Source: Bacteroidota bacterium (GTDB lineage: Bacteria; Bacteroidota; JABWAT01). Taken from it: DNA of 64,000 bases. The notes below the pieces were generated by a model. The model was not told where the DNA came from, ran no database searches, and was given only the letters and a program-made list of their open reading frames with translations. Below, piece by piece: positions 8,426-17,857 of this stretch. The DNA is taken from NCBI GenBank assembly GCA_017303995.1, contig JAFLBE010000003.1, forward strand, positions 62,001 to 126,000, given 5' to 3'. The position numbers and the translations under genes are program-made. Position 1 is the first letter of the stretch. Every line of letters begins with the position of its first letter.

Positions 8426-9209
8426 AATTTTTATTTCCAGCTAGTTGGAATAAGGCAATGGAACCGGCAATTCCTGCGTTTAGCGATTCAATCCGGTCGG
8501 CGTGACCAGGAATATGCACTTTCTTTGATTCAGAAAAATAAGAAAACGGGTCATAACCAGAAAAGCCATTGGCTTCATTGCCAACTACAAGACAAACCGG
8601 ATGTTTGGTTCCTTTTGCCTGATTAATCGGGATTCCATCCATATCAAGAAAATAGCCTGCCATCGTTTTCCCGGCAGCCGCCAGCAATTCCCTTTCCTTT
8701 GAATCTTCAAAAACGGGACAGGAAGAAAAACTCCCCATACTGCTTCTGATTACTTTTGGGTTCGTCCAGTCGACTGAGTCATGAGAAAAAACAACCGCAT
8801 CCCAGCCAAACCAGGCAGCAGTTCTGAGTAAAGTGCCGGCATTTCCCGGATCCTGAAGCCCGAAAAGGTATAGAATACGATTCAATGATGAAAAATCGGG
8901 TTTAAATTGCTGGTACCGGTTATTCAGGATAAACAAAATTGGCTGAGGGTTTTCAGTTTCAGAAAGTTCACCAAGTTCACGTAACGACGCGCTTTTGAAC
9001 AAATTTTCAGGTAAATCCCGAAATTCATCTGAATGCTGGTAATAAAAGGCATCTTCAATCAGAATAAAATGAAACCAACCCGGAAGATGTTTGACCTGCC
9101 TGAACAGATTTAAGCCTTCTGCTGTGAACTGACAAAATTCACGACGGAATTTCTTCTGTTTTAATTTTTGATAATGAGACAGCTCTGCACGACTGGCCTG
9201 TCTGATCAC
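8415..9209 (-). CDS. SpoU/TrmH-family RNA 2'-O-methyltransferase
   Basis: A 264-residue SPOUT methyltransferase with an N-terminal substrate-binding region (about 1-90) and the knotted catalytic domain. The three SpoU motifs are visible: LQDPGNAGTLLRTA (motif 1 with catalytic Arg), LVVGNEANG (motif 2) and IESLNAGIAGSIALF (motif 3), which together make the SAM-binding knot. It should methylate the ribose 2'-OH in rRNA or tRNA; the exact nucleotide cannot be given. It is coupled at its start (ATGA) to the carbonic anhydrase-like gene. Confidence 0.92.
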   Translation of the reverse strand: MIRQASRAELSHYQKLKQKKFRREFCQFTAEGLNLFRQVKHLPGWFHFILIEDAFYYQHSDEFRDLPENLFKSASLRELGELSETENPQPILFILNNRYQQFKPDFSSLNRILYLFGLQDPGNAGTLLRTAAWFGWDAVVFSHDSVDWTNPKVIRSSMGSFSSCPVFEDSKERELLAAAGKTMAGYFLDMDGIPINQAKGTKHPVCLVVGNEANGFSGYDPFSYFSESKKVHIPGHADRIESLNAGIAGSIALFQLAGNKNFGQ

Positions 9210-9742
9210 TTAACTTCAGTTTCCAGGTAATTTCTTACATAGCCCTGATAATTCAAGCTGGATTGATGCAGATTTTTGATTTCTTCTTCAGTCAGATCAC
9301 GAATGATTTTTCCCGGAAGTCCTGCAACCAAAACGCCTTCAGGAACCACAAAACGTTCTCTGATGAGGGTTCCTGCAGCAATAAGTGAGTTTTTACCGAT
9401 AACCGCCTGATCAAGAATTGTCGCCCTCATGCCGATCAAAGCTGTATCGTGAATGGTACAGCCATGCAGCATGACGCCATGGCCAAGCGTAACATCATTA
9501 CCAATAATAGTTGGGAAGGTATCATGCGTAACGTGAATGATGGTTCCATCCTGAACGTTTGTTCTTTCACCAATTCTGATATGATGAACATCCCCGCGGA
9601 TTACTGAACCAAACCAAACACTCGAACCGGCACCAATTTCTACATCACCAATAATAAAGCATCCTTCAGTAACAAAAACTGTTGGATGCAATTTGGGAAA
9701 TTTGTCTTTATATGGCAAAAGCTTGCCATTCATATAGTCCAT
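9206..9742 (-). CDS. Gamma-carbonic anhydrase family protein
   Basis: A 178-residue left-handed beta-helix protein of hexapeptide repeats (YrdA/CaiE/gamma-CA type). The zinc ligands are visible as histidines in RGDVHHIRIG, THDTFP and LGHGVMLHGC, with Arg and Asp of VIRGD at the trimer interface. It probably forms a trimer with zinc between subunits; many relatives lack measurable carbonic anhydrase activity, so the reaction is uncertain. It is the first gene of the minus-strand operon that runs to the VOC gene. A second Met is four residues in. Confidence 0.88.
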   Translation of the reverse strand: MDYMNGKLLPYKDKFPKLHPTVFVTEGCFIIGDVEIGAGSSVWFGSVIRGDVHHIRIGERTNVQDGTIIHVTHDTFPTIIGNDVTLGHGVMLHGCTIHDTALIGMRATILDQAVIGKNSLIAAGTLIRERFVVPEGVLVAGLPGKIIRDLTEEEIKNLHQSSLNYQGYVRNYLETEVK

Positions 9743-9836
9743 TTTAAATCCTTATGAAAATGCAAAGACAAATGAAAGAAGTTTCTATCATTTTTTCCAG
9801 TTGAAAAACCCCTGAATCAGGAACTCTCATGAAAAA

Positions 9837-10994
9837 TTAAACATGAGAAGCAGTGGGTGTTTTTTCTTTCATTAATCTGATAAATTCATCAAATAAATAG
9901 TGAGAATCATGAGGTCCCGGTGAGGCCTCAGGGTGGTACTGCACAGAAAAAAATGGAAGTTTACGATGCTGAAATCCTTCAACGGTTTGATCATTGAGAT
10001 TCAGGTGGGTGAGTTCAAGTTCTGCCGGGATGGATTCAAGGTCGACTGCAAATCCATGATTCTGAGCCGTAATTTCAATTTTGTTAGTGCGAAGATCCTT
10101 AACAGGATGGTTTCCGCCACGGTGTCCGAATTTGAGTTTGTAGGTTTTTGCACCGAGAGCAAGAGCACTGATCTGATGGCCGAGACAGATTCCAAAAACG
10201 GGCAACCCTGAATTAATAAGTTTGCTAACCTCAGGAATTGAATATGTCACTGCTTCGGGGTCACCGGGACCATTTGAAAGGAAAATGCCGTCTGGATTAG
10301 TAGCCAAAATTTCTGAAGCAGTTGTCTTGCAGGGATAAACTGTTACATCACATCCGGTTTGATGCAGAATTCTGAGAATATTTTGCTTGATGCCATAATC
10401 AATTGCAGCAACTTTAAACCGTCGTTCATTGTGAATTGGAAGTGAATAGCCAGTGATTTGGTGTGCTGGAGAATAAGAATATTTTTGTTCGGCAGAAACA
10501 ACTTTGGCGAGATCTGCCCCGATCATGCTGGGTGATTTTTTTACCTTTTCAACAAGCGATTCAACTGAACTGGTAAGATCATGAGTGATCAGGCATCTCA
10601 TTGCCCCTTCAGTTCTAAGAATCAGCGTGAGGTGCCGGGTGTCAATTCCCTCAAGTGCCGGTATGTTGTGTTTTTTAAGATAGTCGGGAAGAGATGAAGT
10701 TGCCCGGAAATTGGAGACAATGGTTGAAACTTCCCTGACGATCACGCCTGAAACGTGAATTTTACCGCTTTCAATATCTTCTTCATTGATTCCATAGTTA
10801 CCAATCATGGGATAGGTGAAAACCATGGTTTGCCCGCAATAGCTTGGGTCAGTCAGGATTTCCTGATATCCCATCATTGAAGTATTGAAGACAATTTCGC
10901 CGAAGGAATCAACGGCAGCACCAAATGAACGTCCTGAAAGGCAAACGCCGTTTTCAAGGACAAGACGAGCAGAAACGGATGGTAAAGTACTCAT
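9837..10994 (-). CDS. carA: Carbamoyl-phosphate synthase small subunit CarA
   Basis: CarA splits glutamine and channels ammonia to CarB for carbamoyl phosphate used in arginine and pyrimidine synthesis. The 385-residue product has the N-terminal CPSase domain and a class I glutamine amidotransferase domain: nucleophile C270 in FGICLGHQ, then the His/Glu pair in QYHPEASPGP. SNGPGDP is the oxyanion strand. An in-frame TTG at 11048 would add 18 residues with no family match, so the ATG at 10994 is preferred. carB is not adjacent, so the subunits appear to be encoded apart. Confidence 0.96.
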   Translation of the reverse strand: MSTLPSVSARLVLENGVCLSGRSFGAAVDSFGEIVFNTSMMGYQEILTDPSYCGQTMVFTYPMIGNYGINEEDIESGKIHVSGVIVREVSTIVSNFRATSSLPDYLKKHNIPALEGIDTRHLTLILRTEGAMRCLITHDLTSSVESLVEKVKKSPSMIGADLAKVVSAEQKYSYSPAHQITGYSLPIHNERRFKVAAIDYGIKQNILRILHQTGCDVTVYPCKTTASEILATNPDGIFLSNGPGDPEAVTYSIPEVSKLINSGLPVFGICLGHQISALALGAKTYKLKFGHRGGNHPVKDLRTNKIEITAQNHGFAVDLESIPAELELTHLNLNDQTVEGFQHRKLPFFSVQYHPEASPGPHDSHYLFDEFIRLMKEKTPTASHV

Positions 10995-11078
10995 AGTTCT
11001 TTCAGAATAAAGTGAAGCAAAGAAACAAAATTCTGGAGAATTATTCAATTTTCAGGACGAAGACCTTTCAGTTTGAAA

Positions 11079-11897
11079 TCATTTTCTGGTTTGTCCTTTT
11101 GATTTTGGGTATCGCAGAATGGCATTGATTTCTCCCCCAGTCAGAAGAAGAAAGGACGTTAGATACATCCACAACATTAAAAGAGCCGTTGAACCCAAAA
11201 CATTCAGGGTTTGCTTGAACACAATGAGATAGTCAAGTATTTCATTCAAACACCAGGTAGAAAGCACCCAGGAAAGTGAGAAAAGCAAACTGCCGGGCAG
11301 AACTGATTTCAGTTTCAGATTTAGCGACGGCGAAAATACATAAAGAAATGAAACCGCAATAAACACAAGCAGCCAGCCAGTCAGCCATTGAATGAGGGTT
11401 ATCAGAATTTTTCCGGATGAAAACTGAAAAAGAAACGAAAGGAAATGTTCCCCTGCAGAAACAAGGCTGAACGCAGCAGACATAATCAACCCGAAGGTAA
11501 TCATCAAGACCAAAGCTCTGAACCGGATGACGAAAAATGAGGTTTGTTTTTTTACTTTGTATGCAGTAAGTAAACCCTTGATAATGGCAGAAAAACCAGA
11601 AGAACCTGACCAGGCTGCAAATCCAAGACCAGCAAGTGCCCAACCCGTTGGGTGATCACTTTTATTGAGTACAGAAAGTAAGGATTGAGTAAGAGGAAGA
11701 AATCCATCTGGAAGCCAGTGACTGATTTCGGATGAAAGGATTGTGGATTGCGGATTAAAACCAATGACCTGAATAAGCCAGGTCACAAATAAAAGTGCCG
11801 GAACTAAAGACAAAATCAATTGAAATGCAATTGATCCGGAAATACGAATAATATCGTGATCTCTGAAACGTCTAAAAAGCTGAGGGACAAGACGCAT
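11079..11897 (-). CDS. YihY/BrkB-family inner membrane protein
   Basis: A 272-residue polytopic protein with about six membrane spans. The start FRRFRDHDIIRISGSIAFQ matches the conserved beginning of the YihY/UPF0761 family (once wrongly called RNase BN), and the ending GGEINAIL is the usual family end. Function is not established; roles in envelope transport have been proposed for homologues. It follows mlaD by six bases and so is the last gene of the lipid-transport operon. Confidence 0.88.
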   Translation of the reverse strand: MRLVPQLFRRFRDHDIIRISGSIAFQLILSLVPALLFVTWLIQVIGFNPQSTILSSEISHWLPDGFLPLTQSLLSVLNKSDHPTGWALAGLGFAAWSGSSGFSAIIKGLLTAYKVKKQTSFFVIRFRALVLMITFGLIMSAAFSLVSAGEHFLSFLFQFSSGKILITLIQWLTGWLLVFIAVSFLYVFSPSLNLKLKSVLPGSLLFSLSWVLSTWCLNEILDYLIVFKQTLNVLGSTALLMLWMYLTSFLLLTGGEINAILRYPKSKGQTRK

Positions 11898-11903
11898 TCA
11901 GAA

Positions 11904-12932
11904 TTATTTTCCTTTGGATTCCAACTCTTTTTCTTTATCCCTCAGTGCCTGTTCTCTTTGTTTCAGGATTTCAAGTTGTTGGGAAAGATCAGTTTGGACT
12001 TGTTCAAGTTCGAGCTTACGTTTTGTCAGATATTGATCAACTTTGGTGAAATCTTCCCTGCTCCAATATCCCCGGTCTTCAAAATAGCCTTTAAAGAACC
12101 AATTTCGTTTCAAAGCTTCCATGTTCTCTGAAAAGGAATAAACCCCATCTTCAAGTTTGGAGACGACCTGAACAAAATTTGTTGTACTTGAACGGATGTC
12201 ATTATAAAGTGAATCGCTGGTAACCAATTTTCCAATTGTACCTTCACCCCGATTTATTTTATCCATAATTTGTTTGGAAGTAGTCGAAATCTGACCAAAA
12301 ATGCTCGAAATTTCACGGGATTGTACACTAAAGGAAGTAAATGCACTGTCAACAGAAATGGCAGCAGATGAAAAGTTTTTGTACAATGACTGATCATAAA
12401 TCAACCGGCCGATTGTTCCCTTCCCACGTTGAATCGAATCCGCAATTGCATCTACATTTCTTACGATGCTGGCAATATTTTCTGATGCATTCGCAAATTT
12501 CTTGGTGATGTCAGACAGTTTAACCGGTTCAGTACTTTGAATAAATCCGTTTTCCTCAACCTGTTTCGAAGTTTCACTACCCGGATCAATGACAACCAAT
12601 TTATATCCAACCAATCCTTCAGTCTCAATATGGGCAACGGCATCTTCTCTGAGCAGATTTTTGTAGCTAACTTCAACTTCCATTCTGACCATCACTCTGT
12701 CGCCAACTTTGGACGGCGGGCGAATGCTTGAGACTTTTCCGGCATTGATACCAGATATACGAACCGGAGCACCGTTTTCCAGACCATCTACATCAACAAA
12801 CATGACATAAATGCCCATGGTATTTTCAAACCAGCCTTTACGCTCTCCTAAACTTAATATACCGATAAAGAAGCCAAAAAAGGCGATTGCAACAAATATT
12901 CCAAGGCGGTAAAGTGGTTTTTTAGTCATCAT
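11904..12932 (-). CDS. mlaD: MlaD-like MCE-domain protein of a lipid ABC transporter
   Basis: MCE proteins form hexameric rings in the periplasm that carry lipids to or from an MlaFE-type ABC transporter. The 342-residue protein has an N-terminal membrane helix (about 8-28), then an MCE domain (about 37-115, with GLENGAPVRISGINAG), a helical region with two related segments (RGKGTIGRLIYDQSLY and RGEGTIGKLVTSDSLY), and a charged C-terminal coiled coil from about residue 290. The C-terminal part is longer than in E. coli MlaD (about 183 residues), as in many Bacteroidota proteins. The start overlaps the ATPase gene by four bases. Confidence 0.9.
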   Translation of the reverse strand: MMTKKPLYRLGIFVAIAFFGFFIGILSLGERKGWFENTMGIYVMFVDVDGLENGAPVRISGINAGKVSSIRPPSKVGDRVMVRMEVEVSYKNLLREDAVAHIETEGLVGYKLVVIDPGSETSKQVEENGFIQSTEPVKLSDITKKFANASENIASIVRNVDAIADSIQRGKGTIGRLIYDQSLYKNFSSAAISVDSAFTSFSVQSREISSIFGQISTTSKQIMDKINRGEGTIGKLVTSDSLYNDIRSSTTNFVQVVSKLEDGVYSFSENMEALKRNWFFKGYFEDRGYWSREDFTKVDQYLTKRKLELEQVQTDLSQQLEILKQREQALRDKEKELESKGK

Positions 12933-13678
12933 AGGGAGAGTTCCGGCCGTTTGGCAACTGAGGTCTCATAAAAGGTTTTTACAAGCGGTTCATTTGAATT
13001 TTCAAGTTCAGTTATGCCGCCATCAAATAGGATATTTCCTTCAGAAAGAAGGATAGCTCTGTCGGCAACTTTAAATGCACAAGGCATATCATGAGTTACA
13101 ATCAATCCGGTCGTTCCGAATTGTTTCTGCAGGTTTAGAATCAAATCACTGATTTCGTTACTTGTTATTGGGTCAAGACCCGTTGTTGGTTCGTCATACA
13201 ACATAACTTTGGGTTTTAAAATCAGACTTCGTGCAAGTCCGACCCGTTTTCTCATTCCGCCAGAAAGCTCAGAAGGCATCTTTTGAGCGGCATTTGTTAG
13301 GCTGACCCAACCCAGAGCTTCCATGACCTGATCTTCAACTTCTTTATCAGGTGTTTTTGTATGCCGCCTGATCGGAAATGCTACATTTTCAAAAACGGAA
13401 AGTGAATCGTAAAGTGCTGCTCCCTGAAATAGAAATCCTAAAGTTTTCCGGTATTCCATCAGTTGATGTAATTTGAAATCGCCGATGTTTTTTCCGTCAA
13501 CCAAAACAGACCCGTCATCAGGATCTAACAATCGGACAACATGCTTCAAAAGAACCGATTTCCCGGAGCCTGACTTGCCAAGAATAACCGTATTTTCGCC
13601 TGTTTTAAAGGTCAGAGAAACACCGTTTAGTACTTGAAGTGTGCCAAATCTTTTGTAAACGTTAACAAGTTCAATCAT
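12929..13678 (-). CDS. mlaF: MlaF-like ABC transporter ATP-binding protein
   Basis: A 249-residue ATPase that should power the MlaE permease. It has Walker A GKSGSGKSVLLK, the Q-loop in FLFQGAALYDSL, signature LSGGMRKRVGLAR, Walker B VMLYDEPTTGLDP and the switch His in IVTHDM. The signature LSGGMRKR is the variant typical of Mla/Ttg2A and TGD3 lipid importers. It overlaps the permease stop by one base and mlaD by four, so the three are coupled. Confidence 0.94.
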   Translation of the reverse strand: MIELVNVYKRFGTLQVLNGVSLTFKTGENTVILGKSGSGKSVLLKHVVRLLDPDDGSVLVDGKNIGDFKLHQLMEYRKTLGFLFQGAALYDSLSVFENVAFPIRRHTKTPDKEVEDQVMEALGWVSLTNAAQKMPSELSGGMRKRVGLARSLILKPKVMLYDEPTTGLDPITSNEISDLILNLQKQFGTTGLIVTHDMPCAFKVADRAILLSEGNILFDGGITELENSNEPLVKTFYETSVAKRPELSL

Positions 13679-14433
13679 CAGAAAAATAAAATAGAAATTT
13701 TTACAAGTACAACTTCTGCCACAATGATCAGAAGTGAAGAAAGAACCACCGCATTCGTTGCTGAAAGTCCGACTCCAACGGTTCCGCCGGTTGTTTTGTA
13801 ACCATTAAAAGAGCCTACAAAGGTGATAATAAGACCGAAAACCGTCGTTTTTAAAACTCCTGGGAAAATATCATCTGGACCCAGAAAACGGATGGCAGCA
13901 CTGATATATTCCTGAAGAGTTATATTCCGTTCAATTAAAATGCCAATATACCCGCCAATAATTGCGATGAAATCACAATAAACAGTTAAAATAGGAAGAG
14001 CAAAAATTCCTGCCATGATCCTTGGGACAACCAGGTAGTTAAAGGAATCAACAGCAGAAACATCGAGCGCATCAATTTGTTCGGTGACTCGCATTGAACC
14101 CAGCTCTGCACCAATCCCGGATGCCACCCGGCCTGCCACAACAAGGGCAGTGATGATGGGTCCAATTTCACGAATAACAGAAAGCGAGATCATTGAAGGA
14201 AGCATAGATTCAGCGCCGAATCTTGCCAAAGTAGCATTGAATTGCATTGACAAAACGACACCGATTGCCAGCCCAGAAATCCCAACCAGAATAAGCGAAC
14301 GTGAGCCAATTTCGTCAAATTGATTCAGAAACTGGCGCCACTCAAATTTTTGTGTAAACAGACAAACAAAAAACTGTTTAAAAAAAAGTGCAGATTCACC
14401 AAACCAGATGAAAAATGGCTGAAATCTCTCCAT
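13678..14433 (-). CDS. mlaE: MlaE-like ABC transporter permease
   Basis: A 251-residue inner-membrane permease of the MlaE/Ttg2B/TGD1 family with an amphipathic N-terminus and about five membrane helices. Conserved pieces include SLSVIREIGPIITALVVAGR and GAELGSMRVTEQIDAL, the EQ loop that contacts the ATPase, and the C-terminal YKTTGGTVGVG. It should move phospholipid between the inner membrane and the MCE ring. mlaA, mlaB and mlaC are not seen nearby, which is normal outside Proteobacteria. Confidence 0.94.
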   Translation of the reverse strand: MERFQPFFIWFGESALFFKQFFVCLFTQKFEWRQFLNQFDEIGSRSLILVGISGLAIGVVLSMQFNATLARFGAESMLPSMISLSVIREIGPIITALVVAGRVASGIGAELGSMRVTEQIDALDVSAVDSFNYLVVPRIMAGIFALPILTVYCDFIAIIGGYIGILIERNITLQEYISAAIRFLGPDDIFPGVLKTTVFGLIITFVGSFNGYKTTGGTVGVGLSATNAVVLSSLLIIVAEVVLVKISILFF

Positions 14434-14437
14434 TATC

Positions 14438-14749
14438 TTATTTCAGAAATTTCATGAGCATGGATAAAATATCTGGTTGTGAATTTTCGCCATTACCTTC
14501 TAGTCCTGACATAAGTTTTTGCAGGAAACCAGAAGAAGCGTTCATATTTCTTAACAGGTAACCCACTGAAACACCAAGCGTAATCGCAATTCCAACTGCA
14601 ATTATTGGGTTTTTACGAATAAATTCCTCGATTTCAAGCATTGGCGGAAGTTGAGGTTGTTCTTGCCTGATTGCTTCACGTGATCTGATTTCTTCTTCAA
14701 GCCGAAAAATTTCTTTTTCAAGATCAGCAGTCGTTTTTTCCAGACTCAT
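14438..14749 (-). CDS. Small membrane protein, coiled-coil N-terminus (unknown function)
   Basis: A 103-residue protein. The first 35 residues are a charged heptad-like helix (KTTADLEKEIFRLEEEIRSR), followed by RKNPIIAVGIAITLGVSVGYLL, the single-helix pattern of the DUF883/ElaB type with a glycine-rich membrane segment. A hydrophilic C-terminus follows. ElaB-like proteins bind ribosomes at the membrane, but this is not established here. It lies four bases before mlaE and three after the gene upstream, so it is expressed with the lipid transporter. Confidence 0.55.
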   Translation of the reverse strand: MSLEKTTADLEKEIFRLEEEIRSREAIRQEQPQLPPMLEIEEFIRKNPIIAVGIAITLGVSVGYLLRNMNASSGFLQKLMSGLEGNGENSQPDILSMLMKFLK

Positions 14750-14751
14750 GA

Positions 14752-15120
14752 CTAAGATTCTCCTTTAAATTGCCGATACCAATAATTAAGGCCATTCCCA
14801 AACCATTTCGGTTTTGAAAATAATAGGTATAAACCGGTTAATATGAACAGGCTGCCATAAATTAAGAATCCGGTCAGAATTCCAAAAAAATGCAGACTAA
14901 TGACAAATACAATTGAGGTAATCAGAATAAAAAAGCCAAGAAAATAAAAGATAAGTCCAGACATGAACTGCATGGATGTTTTTGTTTCTTGTTTTCCTTC
15001 TGAAAATTTTCTGGCAACTTCTATTTCAATTTTAAGGAGCCTGATTTGCTCGTAAAGGTCATGGTCAGAAAACTCAGTAAGGTGCGAATGTTTGAAGTCC
15101 CTGCTATTTAGAATCGGCAT
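14752..15120 (-). CDS. Small membrane protein, phage-holin-family-like
   Basis: A 122-residue protein with a hydrophilic helical N-terminus (about 1-50) and two close hydrophobic segments (about 53-75 and 80-100), ending in KPKWFGNGLNYWYRQFK. This is the pattern of the Phage_holin_3_6-like proteins that bacteria often encode beside YtxH and DUF883 proteins; the name does not imply a phage. Function is unknown. It overlaps the preceding YtxH-like gene by 17 bases. Confidence 0.6.
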   Translation of the reverse strand: MPILNSRDFKHSHLTEFSDHDLYEQIRLLKIEIEVARKFSEGKQETKTSMQFMSGLIFYFLGFFILITSIVFVISLHFFGILTGFLIYGSLFILTGLYLLFSKPKWFGNGLNYWYRQFKGES

Positions 15121-15316
15121 CTTTTTTCTTGCCAGATGTCAAAATCCCTACAAGAAGTCCAACACCAAAGGCAACACCTAAAACGATTGCCGGATTTTCA
15201 CGAACAATCTTTCTGAAACCATCCATGCCTTTGTTTACACCTTCATACATGCCGCCAAGATTAAACCCTGGCTGTCCTGATTCAGGATTTTGGGATGAGT
15301 TTGATTTTTGGTCCAT
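15104..15316 (-). CDS. YtxH/DUF883-like small membrane protein
   Basis: A 70-residue protein with a hydrophilic N-terminus, then RKIVRENPAIVLGVAFGVGLLVGIL, a glycine-rich single membrane helix, and a short lysine-rich tail. It resembles the C-terminal helix of the protein at 14438, so the two may be paralogues. TGAGG lies just before the ATG and is a good ribosome binding site. It is the first gene of the seven-gene minus operon reaching the yihY-like gene. Confidence 0.65.
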   Translation of the reverse strand: MDQKSNSSQNPESGQPGFNLGGMYEGVNKGMDGFRKIVRENPAIVLGVAFGVGLLVGILTSGKKKDADSK

Positions 15317-15468
15317 TTTTAACCTCAGAATAATCTTTCAAGTTAGACAAAATGAATTGAAGAACAAAACGAGAACGGGTGGTTGGTGATAACTGGCCAA
15401 TTTAAAGTGATAAATTGAACTGTCCAGATTTAATAAATGCTTCTGATTTTCCTTCCACCTATCACTTT

Positions 15469-17493
15469 TCACTTATTCCCTATTTTTTGCAAGCGTTCAA
15501 TTTCGTCACGAATATCAGCAGCACGTTCAAATTCAAGATTTTTGGCAGCAGACTTCATTTCATTTCGAAGTTGCAGCACCATTTTATCAACCTTTTCTTT
15601 CGGAAGGTAAGATAGTAACGGATCAGCAGCTGTAATATTAACCGTATCTTCCGTGTAGTACAGGGCTTCTTTTTTGTTTCTTGAATCTGCTATGGTTGTA
15701 GACTGCATAATCTGATCACGGGATTTGAAAACAGTAGTTGGTGTGATTCCATGAAGTAAATTATATTCTTCCTGCCGTTTGCGTCTTCGTTTTGTCTCAG
15801 CCATCATTCTTTCCATTGAACCGGTAATCGTATCAGCATACAGAATGACAAGTCCATTTTGATTACGGGCAGCACGGCCGGCGACCTGAATCAAAGCCGT
15901 TTCAGATCTTAAAAATCCTTCCTTATCTGCATCAAGAATTGCAACCAAGGATACTTCAGGCAAATCGAGTCCTTCGCGCAGAAGATTGATGCCAACCAAA
16001 ACATCAAACTCGGCAAGACGAAGTCCGCGTAAAATTTCAACCCGTTCAAGTGAATCAATATCAGAGTGAAGATATCTGATCTTAACATTAAGATTATTCA
16101 GATAATCGGTAAGATCTTCAGACATTCGCTTGGTTAAGGTTGTTACCAAAACCCGTTCATTTTTTGCAACCCGTTTTCTGATTTCAGCAAGCAGGTCATC
16201 AATCTGGTTTTTAACAGGTCTGACACTTATTTCTGGATCAAGTAAGCCCGTTGGGCGGATAATCTGTTCGGCAATGACACCTTTGCACTTTTCCAATTCG
16301 TAAGCAGCTGGTGTTGCTGAGACAAACATCACCTGGTTAATCATGCCTTCAAATTCTTCAAATCGAAGGGGGCGGTTATCAAGTGCGGATGGCAAACGGA
16401 AACCATACTCAACCAGATTGATTTTTCTGGATCGATCGCCACCGTACATCCCATGAATCTGCGGGATTGTCTGATGCGATTCATCGATAACCAAAAGGAA
16501 ATCCTTCGGGAAATAATCTAATAATACAGATGGTCGGTCGCCTTCTTTCCGCCGGGCAAGATGCCTGGAATAGTTTTCGATACCCGAGCAATACCCGATT
16601 TCTCTGATCATTTCAAGATCAAAACGGGTTCTTTCCTCAAGTCTTTTAGATTCAAGAAAACGGCCTTCTTCTCTGAGGATGTTTAATCGCCATTTCATTT
16701 CAGCTTCGATGTCACGTAAAGCTTCTTCAAGTGAATCACGGCTGGTAACAAAGTGCTTTGCAGGAAAAATTGCAATTTCATCAGATTTACCGATTACCGT
16801 ATTTTCAATCGGATCAATCATCGTAATTTTTTCAACTTCATTATCCCAGAACTGAATCCGGTATGCAAATTCTTCATAAGCCGGAATTACGTCGATGACA
16901 TCACCCCGAACCCGGAATGTACCCCGTTTAAAGTCAATATCATTTCGTACATAATGGATGTTAACTAAGCTGTCAAGAAGTTCATTTCGCTTTAAAGTTT
17001 GCCCAACCTTGACTTCAATTAATTGGTTCAGATATTCTTCGGGAGCACCAATACCATAAATACACGAAACAGATGAAACAATGATAACATCTTTTCTTCC
17101 GGAAAGAAGTGAGCTGGTTGCCCGAAGCCGTAACCTGTCGATCTCGTCGTTGATTGACATATCCTTTTCAATATAGAGATCTGATGAAGGAATGTAGGCT
17201 TCAGGTTGATAGTAGTCATAATAAGAGATGAAAAATTCAACAGCATTATCAGGGAAAAATTGTTTGATTTCGCCATAAAGCTGGGCAGCCAGAGTTTTGT
17301 TGTGTGTAAGAACCAAAGTAGGTTTATTGAGATTCTGAACAACATGGGCCACTGTGAATGTTTTACCCGAGCCGGTTACCCCAAGCAACGTCTGGAATTT
17401 TTCTCCTGATCGAAAACCTTCTGTTAATTCTTTGATCGCAGTTGGCTGATCACCTGCCGGCGTGTAATCTGAAATGACTTTGAATGAAGACAT
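15469..17493 (-). CDS. uvrB: UvrABC system protein B
   Basis: UvrB is the damage-verifying helicase-like subunit of nucleotide excision repair. The 674-residue protein has Walker A GVTGSGKT (residues 39-46), the beta-hairpin region [12 protein letters not shown], the DESH helicase motif, motif VI region QVAGRAARN, and a C-terminal UVR domain (about 635-670, [22 protein letters not shown]) that binds UvrC. Length matches the family. It stands alone, with a long gene-free stretch upstream. uvrA and uvrC are not in the window. Confidence 0.97.
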   Translation of the reverse strand: MSSFKVISDYTPAGDQPTAIKELTEGFRSGEKFQTLLGVTGSGKTFTVAHVVQNLNKPTLVLTHNKTLAAQLYGEIKQFFPDNAVEFFISYYDYYQPEAYIPSSDLYIEKDMSINDEIDRLRLRATSSLLSGRKDVIIVSSVSCIYGIGAPEEYLNQLIEVKVGQTLKRNELLDSLVNIHYVRNDIDFKRGTFRVRGDVIDVIPAYEEFAYRIQFWDNEVEKITMIDPIENTVIGKSDEIAIFPAKHFVTSRDSLEEALRDIEAEMKWRLNILREEGRFLESKRLEERTRFDLEMIREIGYCSGIENYSRHLARRKEGDRPSVLLDYFPKDFLLVIDESHQTIPQIHGMYGGDRSRKINLVEYGFRLPSALDNRPLRFEEFEGMINQVMFVSATPAAYELEKCKGVIAEQIIRPTGLLDPEISVRPVKNQIDDLLAEIRKRVAKNERVLVTTLTKRMSEDLTDYLNNLNVKIRYLHSDIDSLERVEILRGLRLAEFDVLVGINLLREGLDLPEVSLVAILDADKEGFLRSETALIQVAGRAARNQNGLVILYADTITGSMERMMAETKRRRKRQEEYNLLHGITPTTVFKSRDQIMQSTTIADSRNKKEALYYTEDTVNITAADPLLSYLPKEKVDKMVLQLRNEMKSAAKNLEFERAADIRDEIERLQKIGNK

Positions 17494-17857
17494 GAATGAT
17501 GAAATTTACTTGAATTTTAGATTTTGTTTATTGAAAAAATGGTGTTTCTGAACCTTTTAAGTTAGGCGATAATAAAACTAAATTCGAGTTTAGTCTTCAA
17601 TTTTTATTTGTGTGAAGATAGGAAATACTTAAATGCATACCTTAATTATTAAATATATTGCCCGGATATGCCGTTTATTTTACATTTAATAACATAATAA
17701 TATAAGATAATTAAACTTGTGTTCGGGCAATACCTTATCTTTGTAAGGTATTTGATGATGTGTCTTTACTAAATAAAGAAACAAACATCAGTTTAATGAT
17801 AGTTCTAAATTCAGTCCCACAATAAAGTTATTCAGTTATTATGCATCGGAGGCAAAA
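17494..17857. other. 364-base gene-free divergent region
   Basis: The stretch separates uvrB (minus) from the secreted-protein gene (plus) and is very AT-rich. It holds a 9-base inverted repeat, TATTGCCCG at 17656-17664 and CGGGCAATA at 17724-17732, whose right arm falls between the two elements of a Bacteroidota-type promoter (TTG at 17718, TATCTTTG at 17736-17743). No open reading frame of note and no structured RNA was recognised. Confidence 0.6.
17718..17743 (+). promoter_or_regulatory. Bacteroidota-type promoter for the secreted-protein gene
   Basis: TATCTTTG at 17736-17743 is an exact match to the TAnnTTTG -7 consensus of Bacteroidota primary sigma factor, with TTG at 17718-17720 at somewhat short spacing (15 bases). 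The right arm of the inverted repeat (CGGGCAATA) lies between the two boxes, where a repressor would block polymerase. Transcription would start near 17750, leaving a leader of about 100 bases. Confidence 0.5.

Noticed and set aside
14752-15120. Prophage holin
   Set aside because: The holin-like family is common in chromosomal envelope operons, and no lysin or phage gene is nearby.
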